The notes: generated by a model from the letters alone, not told the origin. Shown: positions 19,316 to 29,970, counted from the first letter of the stretch. The stretch is DNA of 64,000 bases from Clostridium sp. (GCF_026168755.1 NZ_JAPFDR010000003.1:78482-142481), one strand, 5' to 3'. A program made the numbers and translations.

Positions 19316-20998
19316 ATGTTATTAACAGGAGCTGAAATTCTTGTTAAATCTTTATTAGATGAGGGTGTTGATACTGTTTTTGGATATCCTGGAGGAGCAG
19401 TATTAAATATTTATGATTATTTATACAAATATAAGGATAAAATAAAACATTATTTATCCTGTCATGAGCAAAATGCAGCTCATGCGGCAGATGGATATGC
19501 AAGATCTACTGGAAAAGTAGGCGTTTGTATAGCTACATCAGGACCTGGTGCAACTAATCTTGTTACAGGAATAGCAACTGCTTATATGGATTCTATCCCT
19601 TTAGTTGCTATAACAGGAAATGTATCGAAAGATTTGCTTGGTAAAGATAGTTTTCAAGAGGTTGATATAACAGGTATAACAATGCCTATAACAAAGCATA
19701 ATTTTATAGTTAAGGATATTAATAATTTACAAGAAACAATTAGAAAAGCATTTTATATTGCTAGAGAAGGAAGACCAGGGCCAGTTTTAATAGATATACC
19801 AAAAGATATAACAGCTGATAAAACAGAGTATAAAGAATTAGAATCATTAGAGGCTGAACCTAAAATTAAGCATGTAACAGAGTCAATTTTGGCAGAAGTT
19901 GCAAAATATATAAATGAATCTTCTAAACTACTTATTTATGCAGGTGGTGGAGTTATTAATGCTAATGCTACAGAGGAGTTAATTAATTTTGCTGAAAAAT
20001 TAAATGCACCAGTAGCAACAACTTTAATGTGTAGGGGAGCAATTCCTTCTGAACATAGATTAAATACAGGTATGATAGGAATGCACGGAAGTAATGCATC
20101 TAATATTTTAGCTACAAAATGTGATTTGATAATTGCATTGGGAGCAAGGTTTAGCGATAGAGTAATAAGTGATAGAGAATTTATTAATAATGCTAAAGTT
20201 ATACAAATAGATGTTGATCCAGCTGAAGTAAATAAAAATGTAAAAGTTGATTCATTTATTATAGGAGATATAAAAATTGTACTACAGAAATTGATACCTT
20301 TATTAAATGAGAAGAAAAATAAAGAATGGTTAAATACTGTAGATGAACTGAAACTTTTAGCATTAACTAAGAATGGTAGGGATGATGGAGAAGAATTAAC
20401 TCCAAAATTTTTATTTGAAAAACTTAGCGATATGGATAAAGGCAACTTTATTTTGTCAACAGAAGTTGGACAACATCAAATGTGGACAGCTCAATATTTT
20501 AACTTTAAAACTCCAAGAACATTAATATCATCAGGAGGTCTTGGCACAATGGGATTTGGATTAGGAGCTGCTATAGGAGCTAAGGTTGCTAATCCAGAAA
20601 AAACTGTATTTAATATTGCTGGAGATGGAAGTTTTGGAATGAATTGCAATGAATTTGCAACAGCAGTTAAATATAATATTCCAATTAAAGTTATTGTAAT
20701 GAATAACAATGCTTTAGGAATGGTTAGACAATGGCAAAGTCTTTTCTATGAAGCAAGGTATTCACAAACTACTCTAGATAGAGCAACTGACTTTGTTAAA
20801 CTTGCAGAAGCTTTTGGAGGAGTTGGCTTTAGAGTTGAAAAAAGAGATGAGTTGGAAAATGTATTAAATGAAGCATTAGCTATAGATAAACCTGTAATTA
20901 TTGATTACATGATAGATAGCGATAAAAAGGTATTTCCTATGGTGGCACCAGGTGCACCAATTCATCAAATAATAAATGAAGAAGACTTAGAATGTTAA
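19316..20998 (+). CDS. ilvB: Acetolactate synthase large (catalytic) subunit
   Basis: 560 residues, a thiamine-diphosphate enzyme making acetolactate or acetohydroxybutyrate. The N-terminal domain has GYPGGAVLNIYD and the catalytic glutamate in CHEQNAAHAADGYARSTG; the C-terminal ThDP motif is GDGSFGMNCNEFATAVKYN ending in NNNALGM. It pairs with IlvN, encoded five genes upstream. A strong RBS (AAAGGGGG) precedes the ATG. Confidence 0.96.
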   Translation: MLLTGAEILVKSLLDEGVDTVFGYPGGAVLNIYDYLYKYKDKIKHYLSCHEQNAAHAADGYARSTGKVGVCIATSGPGATNLVTGIATAYMDSIPLVAITGNVSKDLLGKDSFQEVDITGITMPITKHNFIVKDINNLQETIRKAFYIAREGRPGPVLIDIPKDITADKTEYKELESLEAEPKIKHVTESILAEVAKYINESSKLLIYAGGGVINANATEELINFAEKLNAPVATTLMCRGAIPSEHRLNTGMIGMHGSNASNILATKCDLIIALGARFSDRVISDREFINNAKVIQIDVDPAEVNKNVKVDSFIIGDIKIVLQKLIPLLNEKKNKEWLNTVDELKLLALTKNGRDDGEELTPKFLFEKLSDMDKGNFILSTEVGQHQMWTAQYFNFKTPRTLISSGGLGTMGFGLGAAIGAKVANPEKTVFNIAGDGSFGMNCNEFATAVKYNIPIKVIVMNNNALGMVRQWQSLFYEARYSQTTLDRATDFVKLAEAFGGVGFRVEKRDELENVLNEALAIDKPVIIDYMIDSDKKVFPMVAPGAPIHQIINEEDLEC

Positions 20999-21057
20999 TC
21001 TAAATTTCTATCATAGATATAATGGTAGCAAATTTTATAAATAAAAATAATAAATAA

Positions 21058-22077
<1,020 letters not shown>

Positions 22078-22101
22078 TAAATTGAGTTTATAAAATTTAA
22101 G

Positions 22102-22152
22102 GGGCTGTATCAGAGTGAATTAATAAATTCATTCTGAATATAGCCTTTTTTT
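22102..22152 (+). terminator. Terminator of the ilv-leu operon
   Basis: GGGCTGTATCAGAGTGAATT and AATTCATTCTGAATATAGCC form a long stem with a 4-base loop, followed by a run of seven Ts. Confidence 0.9.
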
Positions 22153-22248
22153 CTAGTATTTTAGAAAGTAAAATGAAGTAGCTTTATAAAGATGTTAATT
22201 AATGGTAAAATGTTAAGTGTAAAGATATAAAATTAAGGAGAGGTTTAT

Positions 22249-23172
22249 ATGGAATTAAAAGTTAAAGTAGAGAATAAAAAGGTATTTAATAGAATTGGAC
22301 TTGCTACTTTTGTTACAATGATTTTAGTAAGTGTAATTCAAGTAACGTTTTTGGGGATTATTGGAGTAATTAATCAGGAGTTATTATCAGCTACATGGAT
22401 AAGTTATGCATCAATTGCAATTAGTTTTTATTTAATAGGATTTCCTGTATTTTATTTTATGATTAAAAACTTACCTGAAGAAGAAAAAAGGGAAAGCAGA
22501 ACACTTGGAGTTTTGGAAATTATAAAAATATGTGTTATGTCTTATAGTGTAGTATATATAGTTAATTTTTTGACTAATCTTCTTATGATGTTGATAGCTG
22601 TAATTAAAGGTAGTGAAGTTACAAATCCATTAGTAAATATGCTTGAAGGAAGCAATTGGATATGGTCATTAATTTTTGCAGGAATATTATCTCCTATAAT
22701 TGAAGAAATGATGTTTAGAGGTGTAATGCTTAATAAGCTAAGAAGATATGGGGATAAAGTTACAATAATAACAACTGCAGTTCTATTTGGATTATTTCAT
22801 GGGAATTTCTCGCAATTTTTCTATGCAGTAGCATTAGGTATGATTTTTGCTTATATTACATTAAAAACAGGAACTATAAAATATTCAATAATACTTCATA
22901 TAGTTGTAAATATAATGGGAAGCGTTATTTTACCAGCAGTAATTGGTGATGGTAGTAATTTAGTAGTTGTTGGTTGTGTAGGTCTTGTGTTATTAGCAAT
23001 AGTAATAGTAGGTTTAGTACTAATAATAAAAAATAGAAAAAATATATCTCTATTAGATGGTGAAATTAAATTAGAAAAAGGAACTGAATTTAAAACTATT
23101 TGGATTAATGTAGGAATGATATTATATGTAGCAATTTGCTTGTTTTCTATGATATCCATATTGTCTATGTAA
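22249..23172 (+). CDS. CPBP-family intramembrane metalloprotease
   Basis: 307 residues with about eight membrane segments. The CPBP (CAAX protease / bacteriocin-processing, 'Abi') motifs are present: EEMMFRG around residue 155, FGLFHGN around residue 182, and a C-terminal HIVVN. The glutamates and histidines are thought to form the intramembrane protease site. Targets are unknown; family members process prenylated-type or bacteriocin-related peptides or act in regulation. Monocistronic, with a GGAGAGG RBS and a terminator after it. Confidence 0.88.
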   Translation: MELKVKVENKKVFNRIGLATFVTMILVSVIQVTFLGIIGVINQELLSATWISYASIAISFYLIGFPVFYFMIKNLPEEEKRESRTLGVLEIIKICVMSYSVVYIVNFLTNLLMMLIAVIKGSEVTNPLVNMLEGSNWIWSLIFAGILSPIIEEMMFRGVMLNKLRRYGDKVTIITTAVLFGLFHGNFSQFFYAVALGMIFAYITLKTGTIKYSIILHIVVNIMGSVILPAVIGDGSNLVVVGCVGLVLLAIVIVGLVLIIKNRKNISLLDGEIKLEKGTEFKTIWINVGMILYVAICLFSMISILSM

Positions 23173-23232
23173 AATAAATATAAAAATTGTTAAGTACTTA
23201 AGAAATAAATTTTAAAAATAATATTATTATTT

Positions 23233-23270
23233 AAAGGGGATATCTAAAAATATAGGATATTCCCTTTATT
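23233..23270 (+). terminator. Terminator after the CPBP protease gene
   Basis: AAAGGGGATATC pairs with GATATTCCCTTT around an AT-rich loop, followed by TATTATAT. The T-tract is weak. Confidence 0.7.
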
Positions 23271-23365
23271 ATATATAATAGCTATATAAAAAAGAGGTTA
23301 ATATTAAAAAATACGAACATTAATGTGAGAAAATACTAATATTTATGGAAAATAACTAAAAAATA

Positions 23366-23394
23366 TGGACAAACATTCGTATTTGTATTAATAT
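23366..23394 (+). promoter_or_regulatory. Probable promoter of the guanine riboswitch transcript
   Basis: TGGACA at 23366-23371 and TAATAT at 23389-23394 with a 17-base spacer, about 30 bases before the aptamer. Confidence 0.55.
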
Positions 23395-23422
23395 TATTCA
23401 TATAATTAAAAGGTAGTCGTGT

Positions 23423-23492
23423 TTATCGTATAAAGTTGGAAATAAGGTCCAACAGTTTCTACCAAATCACCATAAATGATTTGACTACGATA
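23423..23492 (+). promoter_or_regulatory. Guanine (purine) riboswitch
   Basis: All conserved parts are readable: P1 TATCG/CGATA, J1/2 TATAA, P2 GTTGGA/TCCAAC with loop AATAAGG, J2/3 AGTTTCTACC, P3 AAATCA/TGATTT with loop CCATAAA, and J3/1 GACTA. The ligand-pairing base in J3/1 is C (GACTACGA), which predicts guanine/hypoxanthine rather than adenine. No clear terminator lies between it and the permease start (about 145 bases), so the expression platform is uncertain. GTAGTC at 23413-23418 can pair with GACTAC at 23483-23488 in competition with the folded aptamer. Confidence 0.93.
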
Positions 23493-23636
23493 TGTTTTAT
23501 ATAAAAGATAATACTCAAATCTAAATATTATATTAAACATATAAATAAAAAATATTTACTAATTTACATATTAAAGTTTATACTCAACATGCGATAAATA
23601 TTGCGATTACAGAAAAATGCATGGAGGAGTAAGTAA

Positions 23637-24944
23637 ATGATAAGTTTCATATCTAAATATTTTAATTTTCAAGAAAAAGAAACAAGTTTTAAGACGGAGA
23701 CAATAGCAGGAATAACAACATTTTTAACAATGGCATATGCTCTATTTTTAATTCCTAGTGTTTTAGCAGAAGCAGGGATGCCAGAAAAAAGTGTCTTTGT
23801 TGCAACAGCATTATCTGGAGCAATTGGTACATTAATAATGGGTATATTTGCAAAGTTTCCAATGGGATTAGCACCAGGAGTAGGGTTAAATGCTTTCTTT
23901 GCATATAGTGTATGCATAGGAATGGACATTCCTTGGCAAACAGCATTATCAGGAGTACTTGCATCAGGTGTAATATTCTTAATAATATCAGCAACAGGAT
24001 TAAGAGAATTAATCATTAAAGCAATACCAACAAATTTAAAATTAGCGGTAAGTGCAGGAATCGGATTATTTATAGCTTTTATTGGTTTAAAAAATGCAGG
24101 AATAGTTGTGGCAAATGAAGCAACATTTGTAGGGCTTGGGGATTTAACAAATCCAACAGTATTGCTTTCAATATTTGGTCTTATTGTAATAGCAATATTA
24201 ATGGTTAGAGGATCTAATATAGCAATATTTATTGGAATGGCTGTCACTGTAGTTGTTGGTATGATATTTGGATTAATAGATATTCCAACTTCAATAATAT
24301 CAATGCCACCATCAATGGCACCTACATTTGGAGTGGCAATTCAAAACATAGGAAATATATTTAATCCACAAATGATATTAGTTGTTTTTACTTTCTTATT
24401 TATGGATTTCTTTGATACAGCAGGTACATTAGTTGCAGTTGGTTCAAAGATTGGATTACTTAAAAAAGATGGGTCAGTTGAAAATGGGTCTAAGGCATTA
24501 CTTGCAGATTCAGTTGCTACTTGTATAGGAGCAATATTTGGAACTACTAATACTACTGCTTATGTTGAATCATTATCAGGAGTAGCAATAGGTGCAAGAA
24601 CAGGATTTTCAAGTGTTGTAGTAGGAATATTATTTTTAATTTCATTATTCTTCTCACCGCTACTTACAGTAATTACTTCAGCAGTAACTGCACCAGCCCT
24701 TATTTTAGTTGGATCATTAATGTGTAGTAATCTTAAGGAAATTGAATGGGAAAAACCAGAAGTTGCAATTTCATCATTTTTCACTGTAATATTAATGCCT
24801 TTAACTTACAGCATTGGGGAAGGGATTGCATTCGGGTTCTTATCATATGTAGTTCTTATGATATTTAAAGGAAAAGCTAAAAAAATACATCCAGTTATGT
24901 ATGTTTTAGCAGTATTATTTATAATATATTTTGCAGTAAGATAA
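23637..24944 (+). CDS. pbuG: Purine permease, NCS2 AzgA/PbuG type
   Basis: 435 residues with about 12-14 membrane segments. Family blocks include TFLTMAYALFLIPSVL near residue 28, MGLAPGVGLNAFFAY near residue 80 and the transport motif FLFMDFFDTAGTLVAVGSKIG near residue 260. This subgroup takes up guanine and hypoxanthine. The guanine riboswitch upstream fits: when guanine is plentiful, uptake is shut down. GGAGGAG ribosome binding site. The symbol follows the B. subtilis relative; paralogues such as PbuO cannot be excluded. Confidence 0.88.
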   Translation: MISFISKYFNFQEKETSFKTETIAGITTFLTMAYALFLIPSVLAEAGMPEKSVFVATALSGAIGTLIMGIFAKFPMGLAPGVGLNAFFAYSVCIGMDIPWQTALSGVLASGVIFLIISATGLRELIIKAIPTNLKLAVSAGIGLFIAFIGLKNAGIVVANEATFVGLGDLTNPTVLLSIFGLIVIAILMVRGSNIAIFIGMAVTVVVGMIFGLIDIPTSIISMPPSMAPTFGVAIQNIGNIFNPQMILVVFTFLFMDFFDTAGTLVAVGSKIGLLKKDGSVENGSKALLADSVATCIGAIFGTTNTTAYVESLSGVAIGARTGFSSVVVGILFLISLFFSPLLTVITSAVTAPALILVGSLMCSNLKEIEWEKPEVAISSFFTVILMPLTYSIGEGIAFGFLSYVVLMIFKGKAKKIHPVMYVLAVLFIIYFAVR

Positions 24945-24968
24945 TAAAGAAATAAATAGATTTTTAAT

Positions 24969-25022
24969 AAATATAAGTGGAGTTATTTTTCAATATAATT
25001 TCATTTATATTTATTTTTTTAT
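24969..25022 (+). terminator. Terminator after the purine permease gene
   Basis: AAATATAAGTG pairs with CATTTATATTT around a 22-base loop, followed by a run of seven Ts. Confidence 0.7.
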
Positions 25023-25177
25023 TCTTTAGGGAATTATATTTGATAAATAATTGTAGATAACTTTTAGAAGTAATGGAAACACACAGTTTGCGAATTGAAT
25101 TTTTTATATAACAGATTTATATATATAATATTTTAGTGGTAATAAGGATTAATAATTAAGTGAAATATCATAAATAC

Positions 25178-25206
25178 TTTACAAGAATAATTTGAGTCTG
25201 TATAAT
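25178..25206 (+). promoter_or_regulatory. Promoter of gltX
   Basis: TTTACA at 25178-25183 and a perfect TATAAT at 25201-25206, spacer 17 bases, upstream of the T-box leader. Confidence 0.75.
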
Positions 25207-25224
25207 TAATTTGTAGTTTGTTAA

Positions 25225-25446
25225 AAATAATTATAGCAATTGCGCTGAAGAGGAGCAGTAAATAGAATTTTAATTTAAAGCGATTTAGGGATGGTGTAAG
25301 CCTAAAATTTAAAACTATGGAAGGAAACCTTGGAGCAATAAAAGTAAATAAGTATTTGAGAGGATTAATTTTAATTAATCAATTTAGGTGGTAACGCGGA
25401 ATATAAGTTTTCGTCCTAATGATATTTAGGATGGAAACTTTTTTAT
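25225..25446 (+). promoter_or_regulatory. T-box leader of gltX (glutamate specifier likely)
   Basis: The T-box core AGGTGGTAACGCGG lies at 25386-25399 and is followed by a terminator (TCGTCCTAA/TTTAGGATGGA, then Ts) at 25411-25443; TTTAGG and CCTAA around the T-box form the competing antiterminator. Upstream, stem I has GAAGAGGAGCAGTAAAT and the hairpin TTAGGGATGGTGTAAGCCTAA. GAA at 25320-25322 in TATGGAAGG is the probable specifier codon (Glu). Uncharged tRNA-Glu should raise GluRS expression. Between 25452 and 25490 AATGG...CCATTTTTT forms a second small hairpin just before the gene. Confidence 0.88.
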
Positions 25447-25515
25447 TTGGATATAAATGGGTGTGCCTCCGGGGAACAGCCATTTTTTAACAATATATAT
25501 AAAGGAGAATTAAAT

Positions 25516-27177
25516 ATGGCATTTGAAAAGTTAGCTGAAATAATATTTCCTAATGTTGAACATGATAGAGAATATTATATAGCAGAATACCCAAAGAGAA
25601 ACTTAAAAGAAGGTGCTAGAGTAACTAGATATGCACCATCACCAACAGGATTTCAACATATAGGTGGAGTTTTCGCTGCATTAATCAATGAAAGATTAGC
25701 AAGTCAAAGTGAAGGGATTTTCTATTTAAGAATAGAAGACACAGATCAAAAAAGAGAAGTTGAAGGTGCTATTGAAGATACAATTGCAACTATGCACAAC
25801 TTTGGAATGGACTTCAGTGAAGGAATGACTGGTCAAGAAACTTCAAAAGGTGAATACGGTCCATATAGACAAAGTGAAAGAGCTGAAATTTACAGAACTT
25901 TTGCTAAGGATTTATTATTAAAAGGTTTAGCATATCCAGATTTCTGTACTCCAGAAGAGTTAGCTGCATTAAGAGAAGAACAAATTGCTAATAAAATAAC
26001 TCCAGGATACTATGGAGAATATGCTAAATATAGAAATATTACTGAAGAGGAAGCTATTGAAAGAATAAACAATGGTGAAGCTTATATTTTAAGATTAAAA
26101 TCACCAGGAAACATTGAAAATAGAGTAGAATTTCATGATTTAATAAAGGGAGATATATCTTTCCCTGAAAATAATCAAGACGTAGTTTTAATAAAAGGTG
26201 ATGGACTTCCAACATATCACTTTGCACATGCAATAGATGACTATCTAATGAGAACTACTGATGTAATAAGAGGAGAAGAATGGTTATCATCACTTCCAAT
26301 TCATGTTCAGTTATTTGAAGTATTAGGATTTGAAAGACCAAACTATGCTCATATTCCAACAATAATGAAACAAGAAGGTGGATCTAAGAGAAAGCTTTCT
26401 AAGAGAAAAGATGCTGAAGCAGCTGTTTCTTACTATAATGAAGTTGGATATCCAGTAGTATGTGTTATTGAATACTTATTAAACATAGTAAACTCAAGTT
26501 ATGAGGAATGGAGAGCAGAGAATCCAACTGCTGATTATCATGAGTTCCATGTTGCTTTAGAAAAAATGAGTAAGAGTGGAGCATTATTTGATTTAGTAAA
26601 ATTAAATGATGTTTCTAAGGATGTTATAGCTAGAATGCCAGCAGATAAAGTATATGAACAATATACTGCATGGGCTAAGCAATATGATGAAGAAATGTAT
26701 AGCTTAGTAACTTCAAATGAAGCTATGGCTAGAGAAATATTCAATATAGATAAAGAAGGTCCAAAGCCAAGAAAAGACTTTGCTAAATGGGATGAAGTTA
26801 AAGATAAAATATTCTATTTCTTTGATGAGTTATTCTATAATGAAACTGCTGAAAAAGTAGAATTACCAAAGACTTTATCATTAGAAAATGCAAAAGCTAT
26901 AATTGAAGAATATGCTAAGAAATTTACTTTCAATATAGGAAGCCAAGAAAATTGGTTTGAAGAATTAAAAGTAATTGGAGCAGAGCTTGGATATTGTGCA
27001 AATAGAAAAGAATTTAAGGCCAATCCAGAGGCATATAAGGGTATGATTTCTGATGTTGCAGGAGCTGTAAGAAGTGCATTATCACATAGAACAAATACTC
27101 CAGATCTTTATACTATAATGCAAATTATGGGCGAAGAAAGAGTTAGAGAAAGATTTAATAAGTTTTTAAGCTTATAA
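25516..27177 (+). CDS. gltX: Glutamyl-tRNA synthetase
   Basis: 553 residues, class I synthetase. The HIGH-type signature reads [18 protein letters not shown], and the KMSKS-type loop reads [12 protein letters not shown]. The C-terminal half is longer and less conserved than in typical 485-residue GluRS, as in other clostridial versions. The frame is open back to 25447, but the ATG at 25516 has the RBS AAAGGAG and starts the conserved protein; the upstream extension runs through a hairpin. It charges tRNA-Glu. GlnRS is also encoded nearby, so this enzyme need not mischarge tRNA-Gln. Confidence 0.95.
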   Translation: MAFEKLAEIIFPNVEHDREYYIAEYPKRNLKEGARVTRYAPSPTGFQHIGGVFAALINERLASQSEGIFYLRIEDTDQKREVEGAIEDTIATMHNFGMDFSEGMTGQETSKGEYGPYRQSERAEIYRTFAKDLLLKGLAYPDFCTPEELAALREEQIANKITPGYYGEYAKYRNITEEEAIERINNGEAYILRLKSPGNIENRVEFHDLIKGDISFPENNQDVVLIKGDGLPTYHFAHAIDDYLMRTTDVIRGEEWLSSLPIHVQLFEVLGFERPNYAHIPTIMKQEGGSKRKLSKRKDAEAAVSYYNEVGYPVVCVIEYLLNIVNSSYEEWRAENPTADYHEFHVALEKMSKSGALFDLVKLNDVSKDVIARMPADKVYEQYTAWAKQYDEEMYSLVTSNEAMAREIFNIDKEGPKPRKDFAKWDEVKDKIFYFFDELFYNETAEKVELPKTLSLENAKAIIEEYAKKFTFNIGSQENWFEELKVIGAELGYCANRKEFKANPEAYKGMISDVAGAVRSALSHRTNTPDLYTIMQIMGEERVRERFNKFLSL

Positions 27178-27180
27178 TAT

Positions 27181-27220
27181 AAAAGTGCTGTATTAAATAT
27201 AATACAGCACTTTTATATTA
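27181..27220 (+). terminator. Terminator after gltX
   Basis: AAAAGTGCTGTATT and AATACAGCACTTTT form a perfect 14 bp stem with a 6-base loop; it starts 3 bases after the stop codon. Confidence 0.92.
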
Positions 27221-27335
27221 AATTTTATTTATTATATTACATTACAAAATTAAACTTAAGCTGAATATATTGGCATGTATTATATGATTTAAAATTCATA
27301 AAATAATACCGAAAAATATAATTGGAGGTAATATT

Positions 27336-27590
27336 ATGAACAATATGAATAAGCAAAATCAAAGTAATTCAGCTATGAGTAATAACGCACAACAAGGTAT
27401 GAGCAGTAGTTCTCAAAGCATAAATAGCAATGCACAACAATCTCAACAACCACAACAACAAAACAATATGCAAAGCAGTTACAATAATCAAAATGCTATG
27501 CAAAATGGAATGAGTAGTGCTCAAATTGATTCAAATATTGATGCATATAAAAAAGCTCAACAAAATTCAAATCAAAATTCTATGCAATAA
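27336..27590 (+). CDS. Small Gln/Asn/Ser-rich low-complexity protein
   Basis: 84 residues composed almost entirely of Gln, Asn, Ser and Met (for example NNAQQGMSSSSQSINSNAQQ), with only a short ordinary stretch near the end (SAQIDSNIDAYKKAQQ). It has a good RBS (TGGAGG) and its own terminator, so it is very likely expressed. No signal peptide or membrane segment. I do not recognise the function; the composition is prion-like or typical of disordered, sticky proteins, and some spore-coat proteins have such composition. Confidence 0.7.
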   Translation: MNNMNKQNQSNSAMSNNAQQGMSSSSQSINSNAQQSQQPQQQNNMQSSYNNQNAMQNGMSSAQIDSNIDAYKKAQQNSNQNSMQ

Positions 27591-27603
27591 AATATTGAAA
27601 AGT

Positions 27604-27675
27604 AAAACTCTCTATAAAATGAATAGTCTTCTGTTAAGTAGATAGAGACTATTGAAAAATAGAGAGTTTTTCTTT
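27604..27675 (+). terminator. Terminator with nested stem
   Basis: Outer stem AAAACTCTCTAT / ATAGAGAGTTTT encloses an inner stem GAATAGTCT / GAGACTATT, followed by Ts. It is an unusually long two-part hairpin (about 68 bases) for a simple terminator. Confidence 0.85.
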
Positions 27676-27880
27676 TATATAAATATTATTAGATATGCTA
27701 AATTTAATTCACATTGGGTAAAAAAATAAACTAGATTATATTATAGAAAAAATGAGAGTGTACTGCTAATAGCAACAATTAATACAAGGTATCAAAGTTA
27801 TGATAATGTACAAACTATTATTGTAGCGGTGGTAGAACTAAGTATAGACTTGGCTGTATCAGGGCTAAATTTAATAAGAC
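27676..27880. other. Intergenic stretch before the Cys-rich protein gene
   Basis: About 200 bases with no coding frame. It is locally less AT-rich around 27822-27870 (GTAGCGGTGGTAGAACTAAG, CTTGGCTGTATCAGGGC), which could be a structured leader, but I cannot assign it to a known RNA family. Confidence 0.35.
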
Positions 27881-27896
27881 ATTGGAGGTAAATGTT

Positions 27897-28097
27897 ATGA
27901 GTAAACATTCAAAGTGTGGATGTCATAGTGAAGAAAGTAATTGTAAATCAAGTTGTGGATGTGGATGTAATAGTGGTGCACCAAAATCTGCAGTAAATAA
28001 TCAATGGGCATCACCTGCAAGTGTAAAATCAACTATTACTGACAAATGTAAAGGTGAGAAAAAAGAAAAAACTGCAACAAATAACCAATGGTGTTAA
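27897..28097 (+). CDS. Small Cys-rich protein with repeated NNQW motif
   Basis: 66 residues with eight cysteines, six of them in the first 24 residues (KCGCHSEESNCKSSCGCGCN), suggesting metal binding or cross-linking. NNQW occurs twice, around residue 35 and at the end (NNQWC). The ATG at 27897 is preceded by GGAGG; an earlier TTG in frame overlaps that RBS and is unlikely. No membrane segment. Function not recognised; resemblance to small metallothionein-like or spore-coat Cys-rich proteins is only compositional. Confidence 0.75.
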   Translation: MSKHSKCGCHSEESNCKSSCGCGCNSGAPKSAVNNQWASPASVKSTITDKCKGEKKEKTATNNQWC

Positions 28098-28275
28098 TTT
28101 AGAATTATAAATTTTTAGAATTATAACAATAAGTTTTAGTATTAAATTAATAATATAGCACAAACTAATATCGATAAGAGTGTTAGGAGGGCAGATAAAT
28201 AACGACTTGTGTGTACCTGATTATAAAATTATAAAAATCACTATGTATGAAACCTCAAAGACACTCACTATACCT

Positions 28276-28320
28276 AATTAAAATAAGAGAAAGGCAAAAG
28301 CCTTTCTCTTATTTTAATTT
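28276..28320. terminator. Bidirectional terminator between the small protein genes and glnS
   Basis: AATTAAAATAAGAGAAAGGC and GCCTTTCTCTTATTTTAATT form a perfect 20 bp stem with an AAAA loop. Its right arm overlaps the last codons of glnS, so it ends that minus-strand transcript and can also stop plus-strand transcription. Confidence 0.88.
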
Positions 28321-29970
28321 AAATGAAGATTTTAAAGAAACTATTCTATTAAATACTAACTTTTCAGGTGTAGTATATTTAGGATCTACATTAAAGAATC
28401 CATTTCTAACCATTTGGAATTTATCTTGAGGTTTAGCATTTTCTACAGCTGTTGGTTCTATAAATCCTTGTAAAACTTCCATAGAATTTGGATTTATTTG
28501 TTCTAAGAAGTGCTTTCCTTCATTTTCTGGAGCATCATCTAAAATTAAAGGTTCATATAATCTAAATTCAGCAGGTACACAATTATTTGCATCTACCCAA
28601 TGAATAGTTCCTTTAACTTTTCTTCCTGTAAATCCTGAACCACTCTTAGTTTCAGGATCATAAGTACAGTGGATTTCAGTTACATTACCATTTTCATCTT
28701 TAATTACTTCGTTACACTTAACAAAGTAAGCTCCCATTAATCTAACTTCATTTCCAGGGAATAATCTGAAATATTTCTTTATTGGAACTTCCATGAAATC
28801 TTCTTGTTCAACATATAATTCTCTTGAGAATGGAACTAATCTTTTACCAAAAGATTCGTCCTTAGCATTATTACTAACTTCAAGCATTTCAGTTTGCCCT
28901 TCTGGATAGTTAGTAATAACTAATTTTAAAGGTCTTAAAACTGCCATTGCATTAGGAGCTTTCATTTGTAAATCTTCTCTTACAAAATAATCAAGCATTT
29001 GAGAATCTACTGTAGAGTTAGCCTTAGCAACACCAATTGCAGCACAGAAGTTCTTTAAGCTTTCAGGAGTGCATCCTCTTCTTCTTAAACCAGAGATAGT
29101 AGGCATTCTAGGATCATCCCATCCATCAACAATACCTTCATCAACTAATTGTTTAAGTTTTCTTTTACTCATAACTGTGTTAGTCATGTTTAATCTAGCA
29201 AATTCAATTTGCCTAGGTTGAGCTTCCATTTCACATTCTCTAACAACCCAATCATATAGAGGTCTATGATCTTCAAATTCTAAAGTACAAATAGAGTGAG
29301 TTACCTTTTCTATAGCATCTTCTAATGGATGAGCAAAGTCATACATAGGGTAGATGCACCATTTATCTCCTGTATTATGGTGAGATGCATGTGCAATTCT
29401 ATAGATAATAGGATCTCTCATATTCATATTAGGAGAAGACATATCAATCTTAGCTCTTAAAACTTTTTCTCCATCTTTAAATTCACCGTTCTTCATTCTT
29501 TCAAATAAATCTAGGTTTTCTTCTACAGATCTATTTCTGCATGGGCTTTCTTTACCTGGTTGAGTTAAAGTACCTCTGTATTCTTTAGCTTCTTCTGGAG
29601 TTAAGTCGCAAACATAAGCTAATCCCTTTTTTATTAAAAGAACAGCTCTATTATACATTTCATCAAAATAATTTGATGCAAAGTAAAGTTCATCCCAGTT
29701 TCCACCAAGCCATTTTACATCTTCTTTTATTGATTCAACATATTCAGTATCTTCTTTTACTGGGTTAGTATCATCAAATCTAAGATGAGTTCTTCCTTTG
29801 AACTCTTCAGCTAAACCAAAGTTTAAAAGTATAGATTTTGCATGACCTATATGAAGATATCCATTTGGTTCTGGTGGGAAACGAGTTATTATTTCTTTGT
29901 GTTTTCCGTTTTCTAAATCATCTACTATTATATTTCTTATAAAATTAGAAGAATTAATTTCAGTTGACAT
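28309..29970 (-). CDS. glnS: Glutaminyl-tRNA synthetase
   Basis: 553 residues, class I. Motifs: [16 protein letters not shown] (HIGH), [32 protein letters not shown] (KMSKS) and [12 protein letters not shown]. The C-terminal anticodon-binding beta barrels are present ([11 protein letters not shown]). It charges tRNA-Gln directly. Many Firmicutes lack GlnRS and use GatCAB instead; presence here indicates acquisition, as in some other clostridia. RBS AGGAGAGG precedes the ATG. Transcribed opposite to its neighbours. Confidence 0.96.
   Translation of the reverse strand: MSTEINSSNFIRNIIVDDLENGKHKEIITRFPPEPNGYLHIGHAKSILLNFGLAEEFKGRTHLRFDDTNPVKEDTEYVESIKEDVKWLGGNWDELYFASNYFDEMYNRAVLLIKKGLAYVCDLTPEEAKEYRGTLTQPGKESPCRNRSVEENLDLFERMKNGEFKDGEKVLRAKIDMSSPNMNMRDPIIYRIAHASHHNTGDKWCIYPMYDFAHPLEDAIEKVTHSICTLEFEDHRPLYDWVVRECEMEAQPRQIEFARLNMTNTVMSKRKLKQLVDEGIVDGWDDPRMPTISGLRRRGCTPESLKNFCAAIGVAKANSTVDSQMLDYFVREDLQMKAPNAMAVLRPLKLVITNYPEGQTEMLEVSNNAKDESFGKRLVPFSRELYVEQEDFMEVPIKKYFRLFPGNEVRLMGAYFVKCNEVIKDENGNVTEIHCTYDPETKSGSGFTGRKVKGTIHWVDANNCVPAEFRLYEPLILDDAPENEGKHFLEQINPNSMEVLQGFIEPTAVENAKPQDKFQMVRNGFFNVDPKYTTPEKLVFNRIVSLKSSFKLK

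Noticed and set aside
25447..25515. N-terminal extension of gltX
   Set aside because: It lies between the T-box terminator and the real RBS; conserved sequence starts at 25516.
28247..28429. 60-codon plus-strand frame
   Set aside because: It runs through the bidirectional terminator and the antisense of the glnS end; no ribosome binding site.
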